64,000 nt of DNA from Chryseobacterium gleum (GTDB lineage Bacteria; Bacteroidota; Bacteroidia; Flavobacteriales_D; Crocinitomicaceae): assembly GCA_945882095.1 (NCBI GenBank), contig CAMCWF010000008.1, positions 1 through 64,000 on the forward strand. The letters are read 5' to 3'. Made by a program: the position numbers and the translations under genes. Positions 25,935 through 35,100 of this stretch are shown here, in pieces; the first letter of the stretch is position 1, and each line of letters begins with the position of its first letter. Under the pieces are notes generated by a model, which saw only the letters and a list, made by a program, of their open reading frames with translations, had not been told where the DNA came from and ran no database searches.

Positions 25935-26489
25935 ATGCAAAAAAAAATCATCGGACTCCTCTTAACTTTTGGGTTATTGATTGGTTGTTCTGGCAATAAT
26001 TCTGGTGATATTCAAAGCGATGATGATTACTATTATCAATTCATGGAAGTGGATCTGAGCCACTATGATTTAGGTGCATCCCTTTTTATTCCTGATGAAA
26101 CGACAGGGATTGGCGCATCTTTCAAGACAAAAATTGTTCACGACGAAGATTTTACATGGAAAATATCAGCCGGACCGAACTTTGAATTGTTCATAGAAGA
26201 TTGGGGCGATAATTCTGAACGAATGAAGGTATTCAAAGCGACATTAAAAAAGAACAACATCTTTGAGGTGACCATCCTCAAGGATGAAGGAGATTGCATT
26301 GTTTACAAAAGGGAACTGCTAAAAAACATCAATACGCCAAAATACAAGCATATATCGTATCATGTGTATGGACTTAAAAAATTGGGTGATTATTATTATG
26401 AGCTTAAAAACAAAGAATCAGGTGATGGAAAAGAGGTGGTTGAACTCATGGCGAAATCCATTCGATCTTTTAAATTGAAAACAAAATGA
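25935..26489 (+). CDS. Putative lipoprotein of unknown function
   Basis: This 184-residue protein starts MQKKIIGLLLTFGLLIGCSG, a lipoprotein signal with the lipobox Cys near residue 18. An acidic stretch (DIQSDDDYYYQF) follows, then a compact domain of mixed strands and helices ending KSIRSFKLKTK. I do not recognise a family. The C-terminal pattern (a strand-rich domain ending in a helix with AKSIRSF) is shared in outline with the small secreted protein at 39698, which ends AIVKSIKMK. Its stop overlaps the mrp start (ATGATG), so it is translationally coupled to the iron-sulfur gene pair, though a role in that process is not evident. Confidence 0.75.
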   Translation: MQKKIIGLLLTFGLLIGCSGNNSGDIQSDDDYYYQFMEVDLSHYDLGASLFIPDETTGIGASFKTKIVHDEDFTWKISAGPNFELFIEDWGDNSERMKVFKATLKKNNIFEVTILKDEGDCIVYKRELLKNINTPKYKHISYHVYGLKKLGDYYYELKNKESGDGKEVVELMAKSIRSFKLKTK

Positions 26490-27556
26490 TGAACCGATCT
26501 GAAATTATTGAGGCATTATCGAATGTGTATGAATCAGAGTCTAAGCAAGACATAGTTAGTGCCAACTTGGTGCAAGAGATTGATATACAGGAGGGCGTAC
26601 TTTCCCTTCAAGTTTACAGCACGAATCCTGCCTTGCATGCAAGGAAAAAATTAGAAGACACCATTGTTTCGGCCTTGAGAAATGCGTTTGGAAACGAAGT
26701 TAAGGTATTGTGTCGGGTACAAGCTTTAAGTGGAGAACAAAGAAAAACCCGTAGAACCATCTTACCTGAGGTGAAGCATATCGTTGCCATTGCCTCTGGA
26801 AAGGGAGGCGTTGGAAAGTCGACCTTAACGGCAAACTTAGCTGCAGGCTTGGCAAAGCAAGGATACACTGTAGGGTTAATCGACGCAGACATTTACGGCC
26901 CTTCGATGCCCACCATGTTTGATGTTGAAGGACAGCGTCCCAACATGGTTTCAGTGGATGGAAAATCCTTAATTGAACCCATCCTAAGCCACGGTGTGAA
27001 GTTGCTTTCCATTGGATTTTTTACCGACCCGAACAATGCAGTGGTTTGGCGTGGGCCCATGGCATCAAAAGCGCTCACACAGATGATTACCGAAGGAAAT
27101 TGGGGCGCACTTGATTTTTTGCTGATTGATCTACCTCCGGGAACTGGAGACATACACCTCTCTTTGGTTCAAACCTTACCTTTGGATGGCGTTGTCATCA
27201 TAAGTACGCCGCAAGCAGTGGCGTTGGCAGATGCTAAAAGAGGCATTAACATGTTTAAGGTTGATGGCATGAATGTTCCCATTTTAGGGATTGTAGAAAA
27301 CATGGCTTGGTTTACCCCTGAGGAGCTCCCCGACCACAAATATTATATTTTCGGTAGAGACGGTGCTAAAAATTTAGCCGAAGGCATGGACATACATTTT
27401 ATGGGAGCCATTCCTTTGATCCAAAGCATCCGAGAGTCTGGCGATGTGGGCAGGCCTGCAGTCTTGCAAGAAGGCACTTTGGTCGCCTTGGCATTTGAAA
27501 ATTTAGTTCATAACTTCGTAGCGCGTATTTTCGACGTAAGCAACAAAAATGATTGA
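26486..27556 (+). CDS. Mrp/NBP35 family iron-sulfur carrier ATPase
   Basis: This 356-residue P-loop ATPase has an N-terminal MIP18/DUF59-like domain (about 1-80). The deviant Walker A GKGGVGKST is at 105-113, followed by GLIDADIYGPSMP (Walker A'/switch region) and LLIDLPPGTGD (Walker B). Mrp/ApbC proteins bind and transfer Fe-S clusters to apoproteins. The C-terminal CxxC that ligates the bridging cluster in ApbC/Nbp35 is absent here: the equivalent place reads NMAWFTPEELPDHKYYIFG. Such CxxC-less versions are usual in this phylum as far as I recall. Eight bases of overlap couple it to the NifU-like gene. Confidence 0.93.
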   Translation: MMNRSEIIEALSNVYESESKQDIVSANLVQEIDIQEGVLSLQVYSTNPALHARKKLEDTIVSALRNAFGNEVKVLCRVQALSGEQRKTRRTILPEVKHIVAIASGKGGVGKSTLTANLAAGLAKQGYTVGLIDADIYGPSMPTMFDVEGQRPNMVSVDGKSLIEPILSHGVKLLSIGFFTDPNNAVVWRGPMASKALTQMITEGNWGALDFLLIDLPPGTGDIHLSLVQTLPLDGVVIISTPQAVALADAKRGINMFKVDGMNVPILGIVENMAWFTPEELPDHKYYIFGRDGAKNLAEGMDIHFMGAIPLIQSIRESGDVGRPAVLQEGTLVALAFENLVHNFVARIFDVSNKND

Positions 27557-27788
27557 CATGAAATCCATCGAAGGAAAGGTAAAAGACGCAATTTCTCAAA
27601 TCCGTCCCTTTTTGAACGACGATGGCGGAGATGTTGAATTGGTGGAAATCACCGCTGACTTTGTTGTCAAGGTACGGCTAACAGGTTCTTGCCAAGACTG
27701 TTCCATGCGTAACTCAACGTTGAAAGGTGGCATCGAAGAAACCGTCAAAAGAGCGGTTCCAGAAATCTCTGCCGTAGAATCCATTTAA
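27549..27788 (+). CDS. NifU C-terminal domain (Nfu-type) Fe-S protein
   Basis: This 79-residue protein consists only of the NifU C-terminal domain: RPFLNDDGGDVELVEI, then the cluster-binding CxxC (Cys48 and Cys51, SCQDC), then a helix ending EISAVESI. Nfu proteins accept and pass on 4Fe-4S clusters. The gene overlaps the mrp stop by eight bases; an in-frame ATG at 27558 is an equally possible start. The pairing suggests that the ATPase and this small carrier act together, with this protein providing the CxxC that the Mrp protein lacks (inference). It is convergent with the aldehyde dehydrogenase gene, 3 bases away. Confidence 0.93.
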   Translation: MIDMKSIEGKVKDAISQIRPFLNDDGGDVELVEITADFVVKVRLTGSCQDCSMRNSTLKGGIEETVKRAVPEISAVESI

Positions 27789-27791
27789 TTT

Positions 27792-29237
27792 CTACAGGTA
27801 TTTTATCATTATATTTTTAGGTTCTGTAAAAAACCGCAGCGCTTCCCACCCGCCTTCTCGTCCAACCCCTGAAGCTTTCACGCCACCGAAGGGCGTTCTA
27901 AGGTCTCTTACCAGCCATGCATTCACCCAAACGATCCCCATTTCCAAGCGATCCGCAACGCGATGCGCAGTGTTAAGGTCTTTTGTCCACACCGATGCTG
28001 CCAAGCCATATTTTGTATCATTTGCCAACCCGATTACTTCCGCTTCGGTCTCAAAAGGCATCAAGGTAACCAAGGGTCCAAAAACTTCTTCTTGGTTAAT
28101 GCGGCATTGGTTGGGCAGGTTTTCAAAAACGGTAGGCTCTATGTAATAACCGTTTTCATGGGGGGCGTCAAGGTGGATTCTATTTCCGCCTGCCAACAAA
28201 ACACCCCCTTCGGATTTAGCCAAAGCAATGTAGCCAAGTATTTTTTCCATGTGTGAATGAGACACTACAGCACCTAATTGTGCGGAAGGATCACTCGGGT
28301 AACTGGTTTTTGCAGACTTAACACGTTTTACAAACGCCTCTTTAAATGCGTCATAAATGCTTGCATGTATAAAAATCCGAGAGCCACAAAGGCAAATTTG
28401 ACCTTGGTTGGAGAAAGAAGATTTGAATACTTCATTGACTGTTTGTTGGACATCACAATCTGGAAAAATAACCGTTGGGTTTTTTCCGCCGAGTTCCAAG
28501 CTTAATTTTTTAAACATGGGTGCGGCAATTCGCGCAATGTTCTCCCCTGTTGTTGTCCCTCCGGTGAAGGAAATGGCTTTAATTTTTGGATGGGCAACCA
28601 TGGCGCTCCCTATATTAGCTCCGAGGCCGTGAACAATGTTCAAAACCCCAGGGGGTAATCCGGCTTCTGTCGCAACTTCTCCAAGTAAAAACGCTGTGTA
28701 AGGAGTGATTTCACTGGGTTTGGCAATTACGCAATTCCCTGCGGCCAAAGCGGGGGCAATTTTCCATGAAAAAAGATACAGTGGAAGGTTCCAAGGCGAA
28801 ATACATCCAACGATGCCAATGGGACGACGGGTGGTAAAATTGATTCCTACTTGTTCCATATAGTGGGATTCCGAAGCGAAATGTTCGATGGCAGTAGCAA
28901 AAAAATGAAAATTCGAGATGGCACGTGGAATGTCGACATGTGCGGCTAGTTTTTCGGGTTTGCCATTGTCTCTGGATTCTGCTTTTACAAATTCCTCCAT
29001 TCGATCTTCAATGCCTTTGGCCAGTTTAAGTAAGATGTCACTTCTCTCGTTTAAAGGTAGGTTTGACCACAGTGGGAATGCTTTTTCGGCTGCAAGGACA
29101 GCTGTCTCCAGGTCCGTTTCATCTGAATCAGGAATTTGTGCATACACCTTTCCCGTTGCGGGTTCAAAATTATCAAGGTACTTTCCTTGAAGGGGTGCGT
29201 GAAAGCCTCCGTCGATGTAATTTTTAAGTATTTCCAT
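27792..29237 (-). CDS. Aldehyde dehydrogenase, aminomuconate-semialdehyde type
   Basis: This 481-residue NAD(P)-dependent aldehyde dehydrogenase has all core motifs: ISPWNLPLYLF, the SFTGGTTTGE nucleotide loop, LELGGKNP with the general base Glu248, and GQICLCGSRI with the catalytic Cys282. The segment VWVNAWLVRDLRTPFGGVK is typical of the branch containing 2-aminomuconate and 2-hydroxymuconate semialdehyde dehydrogenases (ALDH8-like). This suggests tryptophan/kynurenine or aromatic breakdown, but no other gene of that pathway is present here. It lies 12 bases downstream of the S9 peptidase gene and is probably co-transcribed with it. Confidence 0.85.
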   Translation of the reverse strand: MEILKNYIDGGFHAPLQGKYLDNFEPATGKVYAQIPDSDETDLETAVLAAEKAFPLWSNLPLNERSDILLKLAKGIEDRMEEFVKAESRDNGKPEKLAAHVDIPRAISNFHFFATAIEHFASESHYMEQVGINFTTRRPIGIVGCISPWNLPLYLFSWKIAPALAAGNCVIAKPSEITPYTAFLLGEVATEAGLPPGVLNIVHGLGANIGSAMVAHPKIKAISFTGGTTTGENIARIAAPMFKKLSLELGGKNPTVIFPDCDVQQTVNEVFKSSFSNQGQICLCGSRIFIHASIYDAFKEAFVKRVKSAKTSYPSDPSAQLGAVVSHSHMEKILGYIALAKSEGGVLLAGGNRIHLDAPHENGYYIEPTVFENLPNQCRINQEEVFGPLVTLMPFETEAEVIGLANDTKYGLAASVWTKDLNTAHRVADRLEMGIVWVNAWLVRDLRTPFGGVKASGVGREGGWEALRFFTEPKNIMIKYL

Positions 29238-29249
29238 TTATTCTACAAC

Positions 29250-32066
29250 TTAGTATTTGTTCAATTTTCCTTTTTCTCGTGCATCAATTCCATCCTTCAT
29301 CCACATTGGCAGGGGCTCATCCTTGAGGTAGTGGTCAAAAAACTGCCGCATTCGGATGCTAAGGTCTATTTTATTGGGCAATTTGGTCAAATTGTGGTCA
29401 TCGTCATTGTAGTTTAACATCCAACAGGGTTTTCCCAACCTTCGCAAGCCCGTATAAAGTTCAATGCTTTGATACCAAGGTACAGCACCATCCTTATCAT
29501 TCGCCATTACGAGTAGGGGCGTATTGACCTTAGGCAAATGGAAAATAGGAGAGTTTTCTATGTACAAGTCTGGGCGTTCCCACATGGTTGCTCCAATTCT
29601 ACTTTGGGTTGATTCATATTGAAATTGGCGATTCAATCCACTCCCCCAACGAATCCCTCCATAAGCCGAAAACATATTGCTTACGGGGGCTCCTGCCATG
29701 GCCGCTTTGTATCGGTTCGTCATGGTAATGAGTTGGGCGGTTTGATACCCTCCCCAGCTTTGACCTTGCAAGCCCATGCGTGTAGAATCAATCGGATAAT
29801 TTTTAAGCATATAATCGGTTCCGCTCATGATGCAATCATAGGCACCTTTAGCCGGATACCCTGGTTTATACCGAATATCTGGAATCAATACGACATATCC
29901 TGCTGATGCATATTCGGTTGGATTGATTGTACTGGCTGTAGGGGCTGGGCCACGATAACTATGTAAGTTATCGCCATTCAATTCATAGTAATACACCAGG
30001 AGTGGATATCTTTTTGCAGGGTTATAATCCTCTGGTTTGTAAACAATTCCTTCTAAATTGAACCCTGAATAACTGTTCCAACGAACCAATTCGGCCGTAG
30101 CCCAATTGTATGTTGACTGTTGAGGATTTGCCCAAGAAACCCTTTTAAATACACTTAAATTTCCACCAACTTCAATATCCGGAAACTGATCCACCCGCAT
30201 GCGACGAAGCACATACACGGATGTATCTTTTGCTTTAGTGAAAGACAATACTTTGAAATCTCCCCGATCCACCATTTGAAGTAAAAATGAAGGCGTTGCC
30301 GTCCAAATAGAGACTTTTTTTGTGGTGCGATTCCTCGCTTGAAAATAACCACTATTCCACGCAACATTGGTTGAATCTGAATTCCATTTAATCCATTCCC
30401 AATCGGTGTTTTTCGAATCATCGAAGGTCAAACAACGATTTTTCTTGGTTGTAAGGTCATATTCAAAAATATTATCTCGAGAAGCGTAGTAATAGGCATC
30501 ACCATTCGCATTGAACCCATAGGTTGCTGCGGGACCTGGATCCATAGGTTGGCCATTTAGGTCTTCTTCCCAAGGTTCTTTCACTGCACAACTCATGCAG
30601 ATTTCATTCAAGTTTTGGTCGATTTGAAGTAGGTAGTGATTTTTACGTTTCGGCTCAAAATAGGTAAAAAAACTCCCGTTATCCGATAAATGGCCTTCGT
30701 AAGCCACTGCCTTTTTAAGCAGAATACGCTCTCCTGTTCGAAGATCTATGCGATAAACATCATTCAATACAGGATTTTTCCATTGCGATTGAATCGCATA
30801 AAGTTCATCATGATAAGCCAAGGTAAAATTACTTTGACTGTGAATATTCAAGGAACAACGCAAGGAATCTGGACACCACAAAATGGGTTTGAAATCGGCT
30901 AAATGCAACGCGACAATGTCTCCGGATTTATCACCGTCTTTAATCTCCAATAGTTGTTGTGGCTGTAAGGTGAGGTCCGATGGTGACCATAAATCTAACC
31001 GCACTTTTTCAGAATCCAACAAGGTGTCTTTTTGAAAAACAATTCGATCACTGAGCGTAAATTTCACATAAGGTAAATAATCAAAAAATGTGGGTTGAAC
31101 CTTATCATTCACTCCCTTAAAGCCGAAGGATTTTGTGGTCGTTGAATCGCCAAAAGTAATTAAGGAATCTAACGCCATGTTATAGATTCCCAGCTCAAAC
31201 TGCTTGACCTTATTGGTATCGGAGGAATACAAAAACGCCAAATAATTTCCTTCTCGATTCCATTGAAGTGATTTGATGCTCCGTTGTGTTGTGCCCACCA
31301 TAATTGGCATTAAAGCATCTGGGGAAATTACCCATAATCTAAAGGTATCTTGCTTTCCTTTTTCTTGGGTGATGTAGGCCAAATTACCCTGTTTCGAAAG
31401 TAAGAAATCCGTGGCATTGTTTACTCGAAATAAGGTATAATCCCAGTTTTCCAAAACCAAGGTAGTTCCGTCTGATTTTATTTCCTTGGTCGGGGTAATC
31501 GGTTTCTTCTTCCCATGAAACCAACACTTCTTTGGGGATTCAATCGATGAAGGTTGTGGTTTATCGTTTTGCTCTTTCAAAAACGCCAAGTAATCTGCAG
31601 ATTCGGCCACTTGAAATCTTTTAATTTGCGCCTCTTTTCGAAGGGTATCTTTGATTGAATTATAGACCACGAGGGTATCTTTTGGCCACTTCTTTTTATC
31701 TATTTTATTCAACTCACAGGATCTCAAGGTATCGAAACCCGCGGTGCGTCTCCATGCCATCAGCGACCCGAGACTGGACATTTGAAGGTCTTTGGCCTGA
31801 AACATCGAATCTAACTTTTGGTTCTCAACGTCATACCAATAGACAAAACCATCGCCTTTTAAAGGATTGATTTCATAGGTAACCCATTTTCCATTTGAAG
31901 AAATTTTTGTCTTTTCAAGTTTCTTCCAATCGGAATAAGCGTGATGGTCGATGGTCTTTTTTTGTGCGAAGGAAAATCCTCCCAAGAAAACCAAAACAGT
32001 TAACATACCATGGGTCCGTAATAGGCAGACAGATTGGCATCTTGAAGGGAGAAAATGGATGTTCAT
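29250..32066 (-). CDS. Exported S9 family (prolyl oligopeptidase-like) serine peptidase
   Basis: This 938-residue protein has a signal-like N-terminus. An internal ATG at 32006 (MLTVLVFLGG, ending FSFAQ) would give a shorter, more ordinary signal peptide than the ATG at 32066. The first about 680 residues carry beta-propeller-like strands. The C-terminal alpha/beta-hydrolase domain has GQSWGG (nucleophile Ser770), NDKDGAVPW (Asp859) and DDDHNL (His891), so the triad is complete. It resembles dipeptidyl-aminopeptidase/acylaminoacyl-peptidase-type enzymes that trim peptides in the periplasm. It is followed by the aldehyde dehydrogenase gene. A weak -7 like TATTTTTA lies in the 65-base upstream gap. 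Confidence 0.9.
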   Translation of the reverse strand: MNIHFLPSRCQSVCLLRTHGMLTVLVFLGGFSFAQKKTIDHHAYSDWKKLEKTKISSNGKWVTYEINPLKGDGFVYWYDVENQKLDSMFQAKDLQMSSLGSLMAWRRTAGFDTLRSCELNKIDKKKWPKDTLVVYNSIKDTLRKEAQIKRFQVAESADYLAFLKEQNDKPQPSSIESPKKCWFHGKKKPITPTKEIKSDGTTLVLENWDYTLFRVNNATDFLLSKQGNLAYITQEKGKQDTFRLWVISPDALMPIMVGTTQRSIKSLQWNREGNYLAFLYSSDTNKVKQFELGIYNMALDSLITFGDSTTTKSFGFKGVNDKVQPTFFDYLPYVKFTLSDRIVFQKDTLLDSEKVRLDLWSPSDLTLQPQQLLEIKDGDKSGDIVALHLADFKPILWCPDSLRCSLNIHSQSNFTLAYHDELYAIQSQWKNPVLNDVYRIDLRTGERILLKKAVAYEGHLSDNGSFFTYFEPKRKNHYLLQIDQNLNEICMSCAVKEPWEEDLNGQPMDPGPAATYGFNANGDAYYYASRDNIFEYDLTTKKNRCLTFDDSKNTDWEWIKWNSDSTNVAWNSGYFQARNRTTKKVSIWTATPSFLLQMVDRGDFKVLSFTKAKDTSVYVLRRMRVDQFPDIEVGGNLSVFKRVSWANPQQSTYNWATAELVRWNSYSGFNLEGIVYKPEDYNPAKRYPLLVYYYELNGDNLHSYRGPAPTASTINPTEYASAGYVVLIPDIRYKPGYPAKGAYDCIMSGTDYMLKNYPIDSTRMGLQGQSWGGYQTAQLITMTNRYKAAMAGAPVSNMFSAYGGIRWGSGLNRQFQYESTQSRIGATMWERPDLYIENSPIFHLPKVNTPLLVMANDKDGAVPWYQSIELYTGLRRLGKPCWMLNYNDDDHNLTKLPNKIDLSIRMRQFFDHYLKDEPLPMWMKDGIDAREKGKLNKY

Positions 32067-32131
32067 AGAATGTAAATTCGCGATAAAAATAAGTAAGCTA
32101 ACTTAATTTACGGGAAATACTTTTCGGGCAA

Positions 32132-35100
32132 TTAATGCATTACCACAAAACGTGCGCTCATTTGGTTTGAAAATCTTAAGAAATAAACACCTGGCAAATA
32201 AGCAGAGACATCCAAATCCAATGATTTTAACGCATTGATTTCAAGTGAGGTGATGATTTTTCCAAAGGCATCAAAAACCTGTAAATCTCCTAAGATCATT
32301 GGTTCTTTGAAAGAAATATGAAGTTGGTCTCGGGTGGGGTTTGGGGATAATTCCAATGTGTTGATTTCTACATTTGGAATGCCTTGAATGTTATACGCAA
32401 ATTCAGAGGACAGCACCGAACAACCATTGGCATAGGTCACCATTACGGAGTAATAACCAGGGTTGATTGGGGCATAGGTAGCTGCATTGTTGTTCAAGAT
32501 TTCTTGTCCTCCAAAATACCATTGGTAAGCAACCCCAGCGGCTGGTGTTGTCAATGTACCATTCGAATAAACCAGGGTGGGAACAGCTGCGGGGTTTACG
32601 ACAACGTTTACTGAATTCGCTTGACAACTTGCGATTTGGGTGGTAATTACGTGACTGGTTGATTTTCCACACTCAATAAAACCTGTCCCATGTAAATTGG
32701 TAAGTTCTGTTGGTATTAAACTGAAAGGAAAGGTTGACAATTGTCCTTCCACATGACTTCCAAAGCCAAAAACAGAACCATCGTTTCTCAGCGCCAGGGT
32801 GTGGTATTGACCGCAAGCAATGCTTTCGACCCCATACAAATTTAGCATGGTAGGGACTTGTCTATCGACAAAATCACCCACCCCCAATTGGGCTAAGTTA
32901 TTTTTTCCCGAGGCGAATAATTGTCCATTGGCATTCAAAAACAGTGTAAAGTCTGCCCCTCCGGTTACTTGGACAAGGTTCAAAAGGTTTAAGGCTGTAG
33001 GTTGCAAGCGACTGTTAAGGTCATTTAATCCCAGTTGTCCACTGGTATTGTTTCCCCAAACGAAGGTGTGACCAGCGGAATCAATGGCAAAGGAGTGGAA
33101 TTCGCCGGCACCGATTTTTTCAATCCCGCTTAACCCATTGATCAGGACAGGAACATTGGATGTGGTTAAGGTACCATTTCCAAGTTGTCCAAAACTGTTG
33201 TTACCGACAGCGAGGACTTTTCCATCGTTGCGCAACAACAGGAAGTGACGGCGTCCACCCACAACCGTATCAATGTTGTTTAAAGTTGGATTCAAATAAG
33301 GGAAGTTGTAGACTGAAAAGTTTCCGGTTCCTAACTGGCCAAAAGTATTGTTTCCCCAAACATACACACCACCGCTTGTATTAACCACCATACTACTGGA
33401 TTCGCTGGTAGCAATATTCTTTGCATTTAGAATGGCGGGAAGTGCTATGGGTGCATTCGTGGAGGTAAACGTTCCATTACCCAATTGGCCTTCGGCGTTG
33501 TTTCCCCAGCTGTACACTTGATTTAGGTTGTTTAAGCCAAGGGAGAACTTCCATCCCGATGAAATCTGCTGAAGGTTAAGATTGGCATTCCAAGGGGTTG
33601 GAATGGAATCGCTTTGATTGTTCCCATTGGCAAACATACCGTTGGCATTGTACCCAAAAGATAACAATTGGTTTAGTACGCCCGATGTAAAGGTAAGGTC
33701 TACGACACCAGAAGCGTTCACTACAAGTGTACTGTCAGTCGTTCCGTTCACATTAACTCCATTGACAGCCCATTGGTTTCCATTGGTTTGATTGGATACC
33801 AAAACGACAGAATCTCCCTCACAGAAGGTAGTGGTTGATAATGGTGTAATGGAGGGAACGGTTTGCACATCCATGTGAATGGTATCATAGAATGTTTGGT
33901 AACAATTGGTTGTTTGGTTAAATGCATTAAAGGAAAGTAAGTCACCGTCATTTAAAGAACTCGAGGCAAACACGTTGTTTGCATTAAAGGCACCTTGGTT
34001 AAGTCCATTTACGTTAAACTGGTATTGATCTGCACCGGATGCTTGAAAAGTCACATTGGTTCCTTGGCAAATCAAAGGTGATGGCGCGACCGCTAATCCC
34101 AAATTCATGCTATTGACCACAAAAACAAAGGTGTCCATAGGCGAGGCACAGGTTCCATTAAATCCTTGAACGAAGATGCTGTCGTTGTTTAACAGGGTTG
34201 CCGTTGTAAGGTTGTTTTGAATTCCATTCTGCAAATTCACATCATTTTGAAAGAAGGAATACGATTGCGCTCCGGTTGAAGTAAAGGTAACCGAGTCCTC
34301 AATACAAATGATTAGATCCAAATCACTTGAAGTACTGTTAATGTTTGGATAGGAATTCACGGTAAATGGCAGGGTGGAATTAGATAGAATGGTACATCCA
34401 AAGGTTTCCCCACTTACGGTAACGATGTCACCGTTGTTTACCATACCTGTAAAAGTATTGACAACGGAGGGTGGCCCCATGGGAATTGAATTTACAAAAA
34501 ACTGATAGTTATTAGCCCCAAGTGCGGTTACATAGATCGAATCTCCAATACAAATTTGATTTCCCCCCGCGTTGGTTAAACTGACATTTGGATAGCTGTA
34601 AACATTAAACATGTAGGCTTGTGAATTGTCTTGACACTGACCATTGTTTCCGACTACTTGCACCAAATCGTTGTCTTGCAATGTACTCGTATTGAAGGTA
34701 TTCAATGGTGAGGGCGCTCCTTGAGAAACTCCATTGATAAAAAACTGATAAGTTGCCGCACCTCCTGCTGTAAAAAGCACATTGGTCCCTTGACAAAGCG
34801 CTTGATCTAACTCCGAAGAAGTTAAGGTTGTGTTTGGCGTTTGATTCACCACGGTAGCGGAAAGCACTGCAGGCACTGAACAACCAAGGTTGGTGGTCCC
34901 TATGACACTTACGACATCGCCATTGGTCAAATTACTTGATGTCCATTGATTTACGGCACTAAAATTTCCAACATTTATTCCATTCACTTGAAATTGGTAG
35001 GAATTAGCGCCACCGGCGGTAAAGACGATGGGTAAACCACTACACACCACATTGGAAAGTGGATTGCTGGTTAAATTGACCGTTGGATTTGGATTGATGG

